A DNA stretch of 64,000 nt. Source: an uncultured Clostridia bacterium. GTDB taxonomy: Bacteria > Bacillota > Clostridia > Oscillospirales > Ruminococcaceae. Positions 7,538 to 16,337 of the stretch are shown in pieces. The notes under the pieces were generated by a model. The model made no database searches and was not told the DNA's origin. It worked only from the letters and a program-made list of their open reading frames with translations. A program made the position numbers and the translations under genes. The stretch is taken from positions 310,001-374,000 of the forward strand of contig CANRNN010000001.1 of the NCBI GenBank assembly GCA_947632025.1. Reading direction: 5' to 3'. Within the stretch, counting starts at the first letter, position 1. The number at the start of each line of letters is the position of its first letter.

Positions 7538-10240
7538 TCAAAGCAGGCTTAACCATTTTCCGGAAATATTTCCGCAAAGCTCGATATCGGTGTTCTCGGC
7601 GGCGGAGCGAAGATCCTCAAAGAGGGATAACTGCTCTTCCTCGTACACGAAATCCGACATTTTCTCGATAACATCGTCCACCTGAAGTGTATCGAAATTA
7701 TCGAGGGCAGCGTTAAGCTCGCCGAGCATATTGCGTATCTCGTCGGGGGTTGCGGCACGCTTTTCGGTCTTGACGTCACATTCCGGAAAGAGCGGCGCGA
7801 GTACTTCCTTGTAATGTCTGTACTGTTCGAGCAGCGGAGGAGTTTTCTTTTCGATAAACTCGATATTATTGTCGTTGCCTGCCTTTTCAAGGTCGGCAGC
7901 TAATGCCGAAAGGCTGTCCGCGCCTATCTGGCGCGAGCTGCTTTTAAGTGCGTGGACCTCGATGGTGTAATCGCGTATTCTGTTTTCGCGGAAATGCCCC
8001 TCGATTATATCGGATTTCTTGTCAATGGAAATATAGTACTCTTTCAAAACGCTGACAAAGAGCTTCTCGTTTCCGAGCAGCTTCAGAGCCTCCGCTATAT
8101 TCAGACCCTCGATTTTTTCGGGGAGTATGGAATCCTTATTCTCGGTATTAACCTTTCCCGAAGTTAAAACTATTTTTTCGGGAGGCAGCCAGAGCTTAAG
8201 TTTTGAGGTTATATCCATTATTTCTATGGGCTTCGGCACGAAGTCGTTCATTCCCTCTTTTATGAACATATCACGCGTGCCGCTTATGGCGTTCGCCGTA
8301 AGGGCGATTATCGGGACATTGTCGTAATTTCTCATAAGACGGCGGATTATATGTGTTGCCTCCACGCCGTCGACTTCGGGCATCATATGATCCATAAAGA
8401 TAAGGTCGTACTGCTTTTTATGCAGCATTTCTATTGCCTTGCCCGCGCTTTCGGCGGTATCTATCTGCATTTGCAGCGGCTCTAAAAGTCCCTTGGCGAC
8501 GGTGAGGTTTACAGAATTATCGTCGACGATAAGGATATTGGCGGAGGGCGCTGTGAACGTGAAAGCGTTCTCCTCGGTGTTGTCGGCTTCAAGCTCGACC
8601 TCGGCTATTCCCATGGCGTTGCAAAGACCGAGCGAATAAACGGGCTTTCGCAATATTCTTATGTTCGGAACGTCAGACACGGTATTCCTGTAAGTATAGC
8701 CCGCGATCCCTATGCAGACAATATCTGGGTGTCCTGCCAGAAAATCTAACAGCTTCTGCGTAATGAATTTTTCCTCGACAATGACAAAATCGGGCGTGAT
8801 ATGCGGAGCGTCCTTGATGTTTTCTATTTCGGTGTACTCGACGTTAATACTTGAAAGATCCTTGAATATCTGCTTTCTGACATATTGATTCTCGACAAGC
8901 ACGGCTGCGTGCTTCTTTTCGGAAAGCGGCGGGATACTGTATGCGCCGTCGACTATCTTCTGCGGCAGGACGAACGTGAAAGTAGTTCCCTTTTCGTACT
9001 CGCTCTCGACGGAGATAGTGCCGTTCATCATCTTCAAAAGCTGCTGAGAAATGGCAAGACCAAGCCCCGTGCCCTCGATATTTCTATTGCGCTTGCTGTC
9101 GACCTGCTGGAACGAATTGAAAAGCTTGCCGATATCCTCTTTTTTTATTCCTATTCCAGTATCGGAGATAGAGGTCGTGATTATGGCGTATTCCGGATTC
9201 TTCGGGTAGACCTCGCAGTCGACGGTGAGATGTACCTCGCCTTTTTTCGTGAATTTAACGGCGTTATTAAGCAGATTGATAAGTATCTGATGTATGCGGT
9301 AATTATCGCCGAACAGCTTTTTCGGGAGTTTCGGCGAAATATCCATCGTAAACTCTATCGGCTTTATTCCTATTCTGCTGTTTACTATTCCGGCAACGTC
9401 ATTTATTACCGACAGCGGCTCGTATTCCGCCTCGATGATATCCATTTTTCCCGCTTCTATTTTGGAGAAGTCGAGTATATCATTTATGATGACAAGCAGG
9501 TTTTTCCCCGAAATTTTTATCTGTTTTATAAAATCCCTCGCGGCGGGTGACATATCCTCACGCAGGGCGAGATCGACCATTCCGAGGATAGCGTTCATAG
9601 GAGTGCGTATCTCGTGGCTCATATTCGCAAGAAAATCGCTTTTCATATTCGAGGCTTTTTCAATCTCGATATTGCTCTGGTAAAGACGATAGCTTTTGTA
9701 CGCGATATTCGAGAGTGTGTTCGCTATTGTACACAGCGACTGCGCAGCCTTGTCTATGCTTGCCTTATCGGTTATGCGAACCTTTTTTACGGCTTCCTTG
9801 TACTGTTCGGGGTCGATGTCAAGCTCTTTTGCGATAAGCTCGAATTTCTGCAGCTTCGGGCAGCGTGTCAGCACCTGTCCGCCGATAAAGCTGCCCACCA
9901 TAACACCGTTTGCCATAATAGGAGCCGCGAAATCAACAAGTCCCGCGTGGCAGTAATATGTAACAGCCTTTCCGCTTTCGAGAGTCATCTCCGCGCCGTG
10001 CTTGTCGCACTGTTCGCAGCGTTCGCTCCCAAGCTTTGACTTTCTCGTATAATCCATGCAAAATTCCGTAAAGTTGCTTCCCTTTGTTACGGGATTGCCC
10101 TCCGCGTCTGTGGTAAGCGCCGCCATTCCCGTCATATTTGAGAACGCGTCCTGTATCTGCTGTAAAATTTCAACGTCGATAAGATCCGTCAGCGCCAGAC
10201 TCGGCTCGGAGCTTTCATTGATATTTCTTTCTTCAGGCAT
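7538..10240 (-). CDS. Hybrid sensor histidine kinase with PocR domain, receiver and Hpt domain
   Basis: A 900-residue soluble phosphorelay protein; no membrane segments. The ATG at 10240 was chosen because GGTGGAG lies 4 bases upstream; a GTG nine bases earlier falls in that site. Order: PocR-type sensory domain (about 18-180, with cysteines in ERCEQCDKHG and TYYCHAG typical of this ligand/redox-sensing fold), HisKA with phosphorylated His209 (ANMSHEIRTPMNAI), HATPase with N box NLLNNAVKF and G boxes DTGIGI and GTGLGLA, a degenerate receiver (about 440-545), a true receiver with phospho-Asp617 (LIFMDHMMP), and an Hpt domain with His763 (EVHALKSSS). The gene follows a two-receiver response regulator by 28 bases and the two presumably exchange phosphate. 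There is no DNA-binding output in either protein. The signal is unknown. Confidence 0.94.
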   Translation of the reverse strand: MPEERNINESSEPSLALTDLIDVEILQQIQDAFSNMTGMAALTTDAEGNPVTKGSNFTEFCMDYTRKSKLGSERCEQCDKHGAEMTLESGKAVTYYCHAGLVDFAAPIMANGVMVGSFIGGQVLTRCPKLQKFELIAKELDIDPEQYKEAVKKVRITDKASIDKAAQSLCTIANTLSNIAYKSYRLYQSNIEIEKASNMKSDFLANMSHEIRTPMNAILGMVDLALREDMSPAARDFIKQIKISGKNLLVIINDILDFSKIEAGKMDIIEAEYEPLSVINDVAGIVNSRIGIKPIEFTMDISPKLPKKLFGDNYRIHQILINLLNNAVKFTKKGEVHLTVDCEVYPKNPEYAIITTSISDTGIGIKKEDIGKLFNSFQQVDSKRNRNIEGTGLGLAISQQLLKMMNGTISVESEYEKGTTFTFVLPQKIVDGAYSIPPLSEKKHAAVLVENQYVRKQIFKDLSSINVEYTEIENIKDAPHITPDFVIVEEKFITQKLLDFLAGHPDIVCIGIAGYTYRNTVSDVPNIRILRKPVYSLGLCNAMGIAEVELEADNTEENAFTFTAPSANILIVDDNSVNLTVAKGLLEPLQMQIDTAESAGKAIEMLHKKQYDLIFMDHMMPEVDGVEATHIIRRLMRNYDNVPIIALTANAISGTRDMFIKEGMNDFVPKPIEIMDITSKLKLWLPPEKIVLTSGKVNTENKDSILPEKIEGLNIAEALKLLGNEKLFVSVLKEYYISIDKKSDIIEGHFRENRIRDYTIEVHALKSSSRQIGADSLSALAADLEKAGNDNNIEFIEKKTPPLLEQYRHYKEVLAPLFPECDVKTEKRAATPDEIRNMLGELNAALDNFDTLQVDDVIEKMSDFVYEEEQLSLFEDLRSAAENTDIELCGNISGKWLSLL

Positions 10241-10268
10241 AATCTCCACCTCGGATAAGATTTAAGAT

Positions 10269-11180
10269 TCAGATAAGATTCTCGATAGCGGTCATCAACA
10301 CTTCAAGGTCAAGCGGCTTCAGAAGATAGCTGTCCGGACGCAGCGACATAATTTCCATGACCTTTTCCTTATCGGAAACTCCCGTAAGGAAGCATATCGG
10401 AATATTCGCGTATTCGGGCTTTGCCTTTATTTTGCGGTAGACCTCCGCGCCCGTCATGATGGGCATTTCGTAATCAAGCACTATAAGGTCTATTTTCTTT
10501 GTAGCAAGCACTTTTTCAACGATAAGACCGTTAAGGGTGGACGTTACCTCGTATTTTTCCTCAAGGGCGGTCTTAAGCATTTTGAGGACGTTTCTGTCAT
10601 CGTCCACGACGAGTATCTGCTTCTTTGCGGGTCCGGAAGCAGCGGGCTGTTCTTGCTTTGCGGGAGCGGCAGGTGCAGGAGCGGGAGTAGGTGCGGCGGG
10701 AGCCTTTGGCGCTTCGGGTACGGGCTGTACGGGAGCAGCGGGCATAGCCTCCTCATATACCGCAGTATCTTCCGCGAACTGCGGCATAACGTCTTCAGCC
10801 GAACCTATCGCTTTATCGAGATAGCCCATGGTGCGAAGGATTATATTATCGCTTGAAATTGGGCGGTAGAGCGTAAAGTCCACCAATCCCTTGTCGCCCT
10901 GTATTTCAAGCTCTCTGATCACTTCTTCCTTCGTGATGAAGATAACGGGGATACTGTTATATCTGCGGTCGGACTTGAACTGATGAAGCGTATCGACCAG
11001 TCCGCTGTAAAGTCTGTCAACGAAGAACAGTATGGCGTTCGGCTCGAAGAGCCTGCAATGCTTGCACAGGTCGCCGAAACCGTCCGTGGTGCTCAGGCAG
11101 TCAAAGCTGTTCTCCATAAGTCCGAGGAACTCCTTGACCATACTAAGGTTGCTGCCGTTTACGAGTAGCTTATAAGTCAT
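10269..11180 (-). CDS. Response regulator with two receiver domains and no output domain
   Basis: A 303-residue protein. The first receiver-like domain (about 3-125) is divergent but keeps an aspartate near residue 55 (FFVDRLYSG). A proline/alanine-rich linker (about 145-180, repeated PAPA/PEAPKAP units) joins it to a standard CheY-like receiver (about 187-303) with acid pocket DDD, phospho-acceptor Asp236 (IVLDYEMP), FLTG and the late lysine in LLKPLD. With no effector domain it probably works by protein contact or as a phosphate relay for the hybrid kinase encoded next. It is first in the operon, behind its own promoter. Confidence 0.93.
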   Translation of the reverse strand: MTYKLLVNGSNLSMVKEFLGLMENSFDCLSTTDGFGDLCKHCRLFEPNAILFFVDRLYSGLVDTLHQFKSDRRYNSIPVIFITKEEVIRELEIQGDKGLVDFTLYRPISSDNIILRTMGYLDKAIGSAEDVMPQFAEDTAVYEEAMPAAPVQPVPEAPKAPAAPTPAPAPAAPAKQEQPAASGPAKKQILVVDDDRNVLKMLKTALEEKYEVTSTLNGLIVEKVLATKKIDLIVLDYEMPIMTGAEVYRKIKAKPEYANIPICFLTGVSDKEKVMEIMSLRPDSYLLKPLDLEVLMTAIENLI

Positions 11181-11237
11181 AATATAACCTCTTTTCTTTT
11201 TTGATATTTCAGGAATTACGAAGTATACTTTAATTTT

Positions 11238-11266
11238 ATTTTAACACAATAATTAAATTCTGTCAA
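11238..11266 (-). promoter_or_regulatory. Sigma-A promoter of the response regulator/kinase/galE operon
   Basis: On the minus strand TTGACA (11266-11261), a 17-base spacer and TAAAAT (11243-11238). The start codon follows about 50 bases downstream of the expected transcription start, with AAGAGGT as ribosome site. Confidence 0.8.
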
Positions 11267-11287
11267 TAGGTTTTAAAATATAGTACA

Positions 11288-11320
11288 AAAAAGCCCCAAA
11301 GCGAGATTTGGGGCTTTTTG
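11288..11320 (-). terminator. Rho-independent terminator of the CIS operon
   Basis: A 13-base-pair stem (AAAAAGCCCCAAA with TTTGGGGCTTTTT, loop of 6) directly after the stop of the giant last gene, with T-runs on both strands. It would end the 35-kb leftward operon. Confidence 0.9.
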
Positions 11321-11327
11321 TTGGGAA

Positions 11328-14300
11328 TTATGCTGTTTGTTTAAGCAGCTCCTCGACAGACTCAGGGGGCTTTTTCGGGATAGCCTTTTCGGTTTCGTCG
11401 GTCTTGTTTACGGCGTCGATTATCTTCTCGCTTTCAATGCTCAGAGCTTTGGCTGATTTGAACGAGCTGAAATCCACTTTCATAAGCGATTCGGTGGTTT
11501 GCATATTCACTTTAAGAAGCTCGAAGAAATTTGTTATGCTGCCGTTTATGTTGTTATAGGCGTTTTTCAGGCGCGTATACTCCGAGGCGGCGTTCTTTTT
11601 GCCTGTGAACTGCGACCCTCTGCCTTTTATGCTGAACGAACTGAACCCGTAGGAATTTTTCAGGTCGTCCTCGAACCATTCTCCCCTTTCGAGAGCATTC
11701 CGGCGTTTGGAAGCCTGCTCGAGCGTGTTTCTCAATGTTTTTTCAAACCCCGCCCAGTTGGTTACCTCGAATTCCGGGGTTAAATAGTTTTTCGCAGCGT
11801 TGTAATAGGAGTCTGTCAGATTGCCGAGAATTCCTTTAAGCCATGTTTTCCGCGCCGACAATACATTTTCGGTAAGAGCGACGTTTTCTACGGACTTGTA
11901 CTGATCCGCCTTTGCTGAAATCATACTCTGAACATGCCTGTTCTGAACCGACAAAAACTCCGTAAAGCCGCCTATGCTCGACGACATCTGCACTCCCTCG
12001 ACCTCGGTTTTTAAAAGCTTTTCCTTTTGTTTTTGCTTTTCTTCAAGAAATTTTTGGTATTCCTGCTTCTGCTTGGCGTTTTTCGACTGACGTTTTGAGT
12101 TGTCATTGTCAAGAGCTTTGATTTTTTCTTCTGTATCGTCAATTTCCATCTGAACGTCTGCAAGCTTGTTGTAACAGTTATCCTGAAGCGCGGAAAGCGA
12201 CTCTAAAGCTTCCTTGAAAATTTTATCGTCGTTGGTTTTGCTTTTGCTCTTGGAAGCGGCAGCTTTGGGGTCTTTTGCAAGCATTTTATGAAACGCCGTA
12301 AGCGAACCCTGACTTTCGTTCAGTCGAAAACTCTCCCAACTTTTGCTGCCTTTTAGTTTGTACACCTTAAGCATATTTGTAACCGCAACAGGGTCAAGCT
12401 CCGACAGCTTATTTATCGCGGGATCGTTGGGGTCGTCAAGCATTGCTTTTACGCGCTTCATAAATTCCGCATATTCTTTCGCAGTAATTCCGGTTTCGGT
12501 GACCGCAGAATTTTCCGCTTCGGCTTCGGTGTTTTCGCTCTCGCTTTCGGGTTGTTTTTCGGCGCGCTGTTTGCCTAGGATAACATCGTTTGCCTGCTGC
12601 GACTGCAGTTCGATATTTTCGAGAGCCTCGACTTCCTTAAGGTTTTTCTCGCCCTCGTCAGCCTTGTTCGCCAGACGCTTTTTAATCAACGCCATAAGCT
12701 TATAGGCTTCCATGGAATTATCCATACCCTGCTTGCGTATATCTTTCAGCTTCTCATACAGCGAACCTAAGCCGGTTATGGTCTTGTCGTTCATAAGCGC
12801 GTCAAGACCTATGACGTTGCCTTCCGTCACCTTCGAGCAGATATACTGCACCGATTCCATATCCCTTTTCAGAGAATCGTAAGTTGTGCCGAATTCATTT
12901 ATCTGCTCCTCAACATGGTCGATATGGAATTTTCTGAGAAAATCATTTTCTTCGCTGTGGATAAATTTCCACATGTTATCTTCGTACTTCACGTTTCCGT
13001 TGAACATGACTTTACCGAGTTCCAAGGTCATAATATTCCACGAATGATACACTGAAAGCGACTTGTCCTTTGCAATAAATGCGGGAATTCCTGCTTTTGC
13101 GCCCGCAATCACTTCCAGCGCGAACTTAAGCGCGGCTTCAACATTGTAATTGACGGTAGTTTGCTCACGGTCAAGCGCGAAACTATGAAAAAACGGCAGC
13201 GACGGGTCGTGCGTAAACTGCGAATTTGCAGTTAATGAAGCGTTTCCGTCGGCGATAATATTTCCCTCAAGTTTTACAAAGGTGTTAAAATCTTTAATCC
13301 CGAGCGTAAGCGTTAATCCGATGCCCGCTCCGACCGCACCGGAAACTTTTCCGCCAATTGAACCTTTGAACGTGGTAATTCCCGATTCGCCCTTTGAAAC
13401 GTTAGCCGCCGCACCCATCGAAGCCTTAAATCCCGCGTCGGCATGAAAATTCACTCCTGCCGACAAGCACGGCACTATCGGGAAATTAAGTTCCAATTCG
13501 GCAATGCGCCCCATGGACGTCTTGCCTTCTTCTTGTTCTTCCGGAAAACTCTTTTCCGCTTTAAGACCGACGCCAAGCCCGTTTGTGGAGTCGTATTTAA
13601 AATCGCCTGTTATGCCGTCGGCAAATTTGAATGTCTTATTAAAACTCTGAATGGAAAAATCTTCCGGATGTATGGTATCAATACCGTCTTTGGTGATATT
13701 AAGCGTTTCAAGGCGAATTTTCATGTCGGGCATTTGTTTTAAAAATCCCGCAAGAACGGGACTCATTCCCTTAAACTGCATCAGGTCATCAGACGCCTCG
13801 TGCGCTAGCGTAACTCCCGTAAGCGTAATCCCTTGTTCGGTTTTTTTTGCGGATTCCACCCCGCCTTTTCCCCAGCTTCCGAAGTCAAGCGCGAAATCCG
13901 ACAGTTCGTTCACCGTGATATTGTCCTTGCCGATGGAAAGCGACATTGTCCCGCTGAGAGCTTTAAGCAACGAGCTGTCGCCGCTCTCGTAAGAAAGCGT
14001 GAAATCAAGCCCGAGGCTTTTATTGACAAGATCGTAAGAAACTTTCGGATCTACCAGATGAACATTTTTGAAAAGCTTTGCGTCGCCGGTGAACTGCATA
14101 CCCAGCCCCTCGACCGAAAAACCGTCCGTGCCGAATTTGAGTTTATCGAGAGTAAACGCCGCGCTGTCCATACCGCAGAATGCCGCGATACGCCCACCTA
14201 ACTCATCGTTTGATACGCTGAGTGTTTCAAAACTGCTGCTGAAACCCGTCGTTGACAGCGTTATAACGGCGTTTTCGGCTTCCACCGCAAATGGACCGAT

Positions 14301-16328
14301 ATTTGTCGAAAAAGTGCTTGCCTCAATATCCAAAGAGGGCTGGTCGATATTAAGCGTGAACGAAAGCTTTTGAAGATCTGCGTTGGTGTTTGCGTCAAGC
14401 GGAACCTGAACACTGCCGTCGGCGGGAGTTTTCTCCGGCGCGCCGCCCTTGTTTACCTTGACGGTGATTTCCGGCAGCTCTTTTCCTTTGAATTTCGCCT
14501 TTTCGAGAGTTACAGAAAGGTTAGCAAAATCAAAATTACTGTTGCCGTAGGTAAGATTTTCCGCATGGAAAACGCCGATTCCGCCGAGAGACGGGAATAA
14601 TTTTGAAATATCCGCCGAAAGATCGAACTCTCCGAACGTCGTAACTCCGCCCCCATAGGAAAAATTGGTTACCGCGGCAGTGGCAATTTCTTTATTATTT
14701 ATTACAAAAGCTGCCGAAAGCCCGCCTTCAAGCGATGCGGAGATACTCGACCCCGACGCGTCGGCAGTGCTTACCTCGTTTCCTGCCGAATTGCCCTCGG
14801 CAGCCGCACCGCCGCCCCCGCCCGCGCTTTTATGGTACGAAACCGTTGCGGTTGCACCCTCCGGAGCATGTATCTTAAACATATCGCCATCATAATCCAC
14901 AATCACTCCGACAGTTGCGGAAAGGTCCATTCCCGACTCGTTTACCGAGCCCGAAAATTTTCCTCCCAAAAACGTAAAATTGTCGGAAACGGTAATTTGG
15001 GGAACATCCGCGCTGATACTTTCAACCGTAAACTTCTCCGCGGCACAGTTTAAATTCGTTATATTCGCCGTGGCTTTCGGAGTGTCCTCTCCCTCGCCCA
15101 TAGCAAGTTCGCCGCTTGCCTGCGCTATGGAAAATCCTGCGGCGTATACTGTTATCGCGGTCTGACCGACGGTAAGAGGAATATTCTCAAATGTCGCGCC
15201 ATCCGTGTCCAGCGACAGCGATTTTTCCGAGAAATTTATGTTTACCGAAGCATTTGCGGCAGTCATCGGACCTACCGTGACAGATGGAAATTTCAAGGTG
15301 AAATTGTCGGCGGATATTTTCCCGTTTGCGTAGGTAAGGTCAAAGTTTACGGGAATATCATTTGCCGCAAGCTCTTTTCCGAAAGCCGTAACGGAATATT
15401 TTCCGTCTCTGACGTGATAGATATAATTGCCGTCGTCTTTAATTTCACCAACAGCCGGAGTTTTGCCGATAATGGAGAATACGTTCCCTATCGAATAATC
15501 TATCGTGGCGTCGGACATATCAATTTTATAACTCAAGCCTCTTTCGCCTTTGAAAAGGACATACTTCTTCTGCACGGATTGTATAATATCCGCCGCAGAG
15601 TCGGCAAATCCAAGCGCGTTTTTTGTAGACTCCCCGACAATGCCCTCGGGGGTTATTTTAAGAGTACCCTCAAACGGATCGTCGTTGGCATTCGGGATTG
15701 CCGGGGACTTTATAGCAAGCTTCCGCGGGACAATCTCGTCAAGCGAAAGCGTGCCGCCTATTCCCGTGGCGAGAGTTATGTTGTTTTCGGTGTATAAAAT
15801 TCCGTCGGGACCGTCTACCGATATCGACGACATACCGCTGTTCACGCCTATGACAACTTCTTCACCGAAATCAAGCTTTTCGTGCCGAAATTTCACCTTG
15901 CCATAGGCTAGAATCTGGTTATTATTGTCGCGCCGGAGAACTATAGGCTCAACCGCCGTCCAATTGACATTCGCTCCGAGAACGGACACAGTACCCTCTG
16001 TCGCAATGGCTTTGCCGTTTTCGTTCTTCACCATGAACGTCAGCATTCCGATTGTAAGATTGCCGTCGGGAACAGCGTTTGACCCGCCCGCAGAAGCTCC
16101 CGAAGCTCCTGCTCCTCCTGCTCCTCCTGCTCCTCTTGCTCCTCCCGCGGACTGTCTGCCTATCTCGTTATTCTTCTCGTTTGCCCAGTCGCGCGCCTCC
16201 TCAACCGTTTTCGTAGGGTCGTCGTCGGGCGGCAGCTGCCGTTTTCCCGTATTCTGCGCCGAAGCGGGGGCTTTTTCTTCGGAGGATTTTCCCACCCCGA
16301 AAATTTTTTTCAATCTTTCAAAAGCCAT
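11328..16328 (-). CDS. Giant CIS-linked protein: disordered N-terminus, beta-repeat body, helical C-terminus (candidate cargo)
   Basis: A 1666-residue protein, last gene of the CIS operon, 9 bases after the AAA+ gene, with GAGGTGAGTCT before its ATG. I recognise no family. Visible parts: a basic start (MAFERLKKIFGVGK), a charged disordered stretch, a Gly/Ala/Ser low-complexity linker at about 62-84, then nearly 950 residues of short beta strands with repeating phrases such as VTVGPMTAANASVNI and LTVGQTAITVYAAGFSI. Residues about 960-1110 are glycine-rich, amphipathic and strand-like (VSGAVGAGIGLTLTLGI). From about 1170 to the end it is charged alpha helix and coiled coil. No signal peptide or TM helix is seen. 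In other CIS loci large proteins at the operon end with disordered N-termini are often loaded cargo, so an effector is a reasonable guess. A structural role cannot be excluded. Confidence 0.7.
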   Translation of the reverse strand: MAFERLKKIFGVGKSSEEKAPASAQNTGKRQLPPDDDPTKTVEEARDWANEKNNEIGRQSAGGARGAGGAGGAGASGASAGGSNAVPDGNLTIGMLTFMVKNENGKAIATEGTVSVLGANVNWTAVEPIVLRRDNNNQILAYGKVKFRHEKLDFGEEVVIGVNSGMSSISVDGPDGILYTENNITLATGIGGTLSLDEIVPRKLAIKSPAIPNANDDPFEGTLKITPEGIVGESTKNALGFADSAADIIQSVQKKYVLFKGERGLSYKIDMSDATIDYSIGNVFSIIGKTPAVGEIKDDGNYIYHVRDGKYSVTAFGKELAANDIPVNFDLTYANGKISADNFTLKFPSVTVGPMTAANASVNINFSEKSLSLDTDGATFENIPLTVGQTAITVYAAGFSIAQASGELAMGEGEDTPKATANITNLNCAAEKFTVESISADVPQITVSDNFTFLGGKFSGSVNESGMDLSATVGVIVDYDGDMFKIHAPEGATATVSYHKSAGGGGGAAAEGNSAGNEVSTADASGSSISASLEGGLSAAFVINNKEIATAAVTNFSYGGGVTTFGEFDLSADISKLFPSLGGIGVFHAENLTYGNSNFDFANLSVTLEKAKFKGKELPEITVKVNKGGAPEKTPADGSVQVPLDANTNADLQKLSFTLNIDQPSLDIEASTFSTNIGPFAVEAENAVITLSTTGFSSSFETLSVSNDELGGRIAAFCGMDSAAFTLDKLKFGTDGFSVEGLGMQFTGDAKLFKNVHLVDPKVSYDLVNKSLGLDFTLSYESGDSSLLKALSGTMSLSIGKDNITVNELSDFALDFGSWGKGGVESAKKTEQGITLTGVTLAHEASDDLMQFKGMSPVLAGFLKQMPDMKIRLETLNITKDGIDTIHPEDFSIQSFNKTFKFADGITGDFKYDSTNGLGVGLKAEKSFPEEQEEGKTSMGRIAELELNFPIVPCLSAGVNFHADAGFKASMGAAANVSKGESGITTFKGSIGGKVSGAVGAGIGLTLTLGIKDFNTFVKLEGNIIADGNASLTANSQFTHDPSLPFFHSFALDREQTTVNYNVEAALKFALEVIAGAKAGIPAFIAKDKSLSVYHSWNIMTLELGKVMFNGNVKYEDNMWKFIHSEENDFLRKFHIDHVEEQINEFGTTYDSLKRDMESVQYICSKVTEGNVIGLDALMNDKTITGLGSLYEKLKDIRKQGMDNSMEAYKLMALIKKRLANKADEGEKNLKEVEALENIELQSQQANDVILGKQRAEKQPESESENTEAEAENSAVTETGITAKEYAEFMKRVKAMLDDPNDPAINKLSELDPVAVTNMLKVYKLKGSKSWESFRLNESQGSLTAFHKMLAKDPKAAASKSKSKTNDDKIFKEALESLSALQDNCYNKLADVQMEIDDTEEKIKALDNDNSKRQSKNAKQKQEYQKFLEEKQKQKEKLLKTEVEGVQMSSSIGGFTEFLSVQNRHVQSMISAKADQYKSVENVALTENVLSARKTWLKGILGNLTDSYYNAAKNYLTPEFEVTNWAGFEKTLRNTLEQASKRRNALERGEWFEDDLKNSYGFSSFSIKGRGSQFTGKKNAASEYTRLKNAYNNINGSITNFFELLKVNMQTTESLMKVDFSSFKSAKALSIESEKIIDAVNKTDETEKAIPKKPPESVEELLKQTA

Positions 16329-16337
16329 AGACTCACC

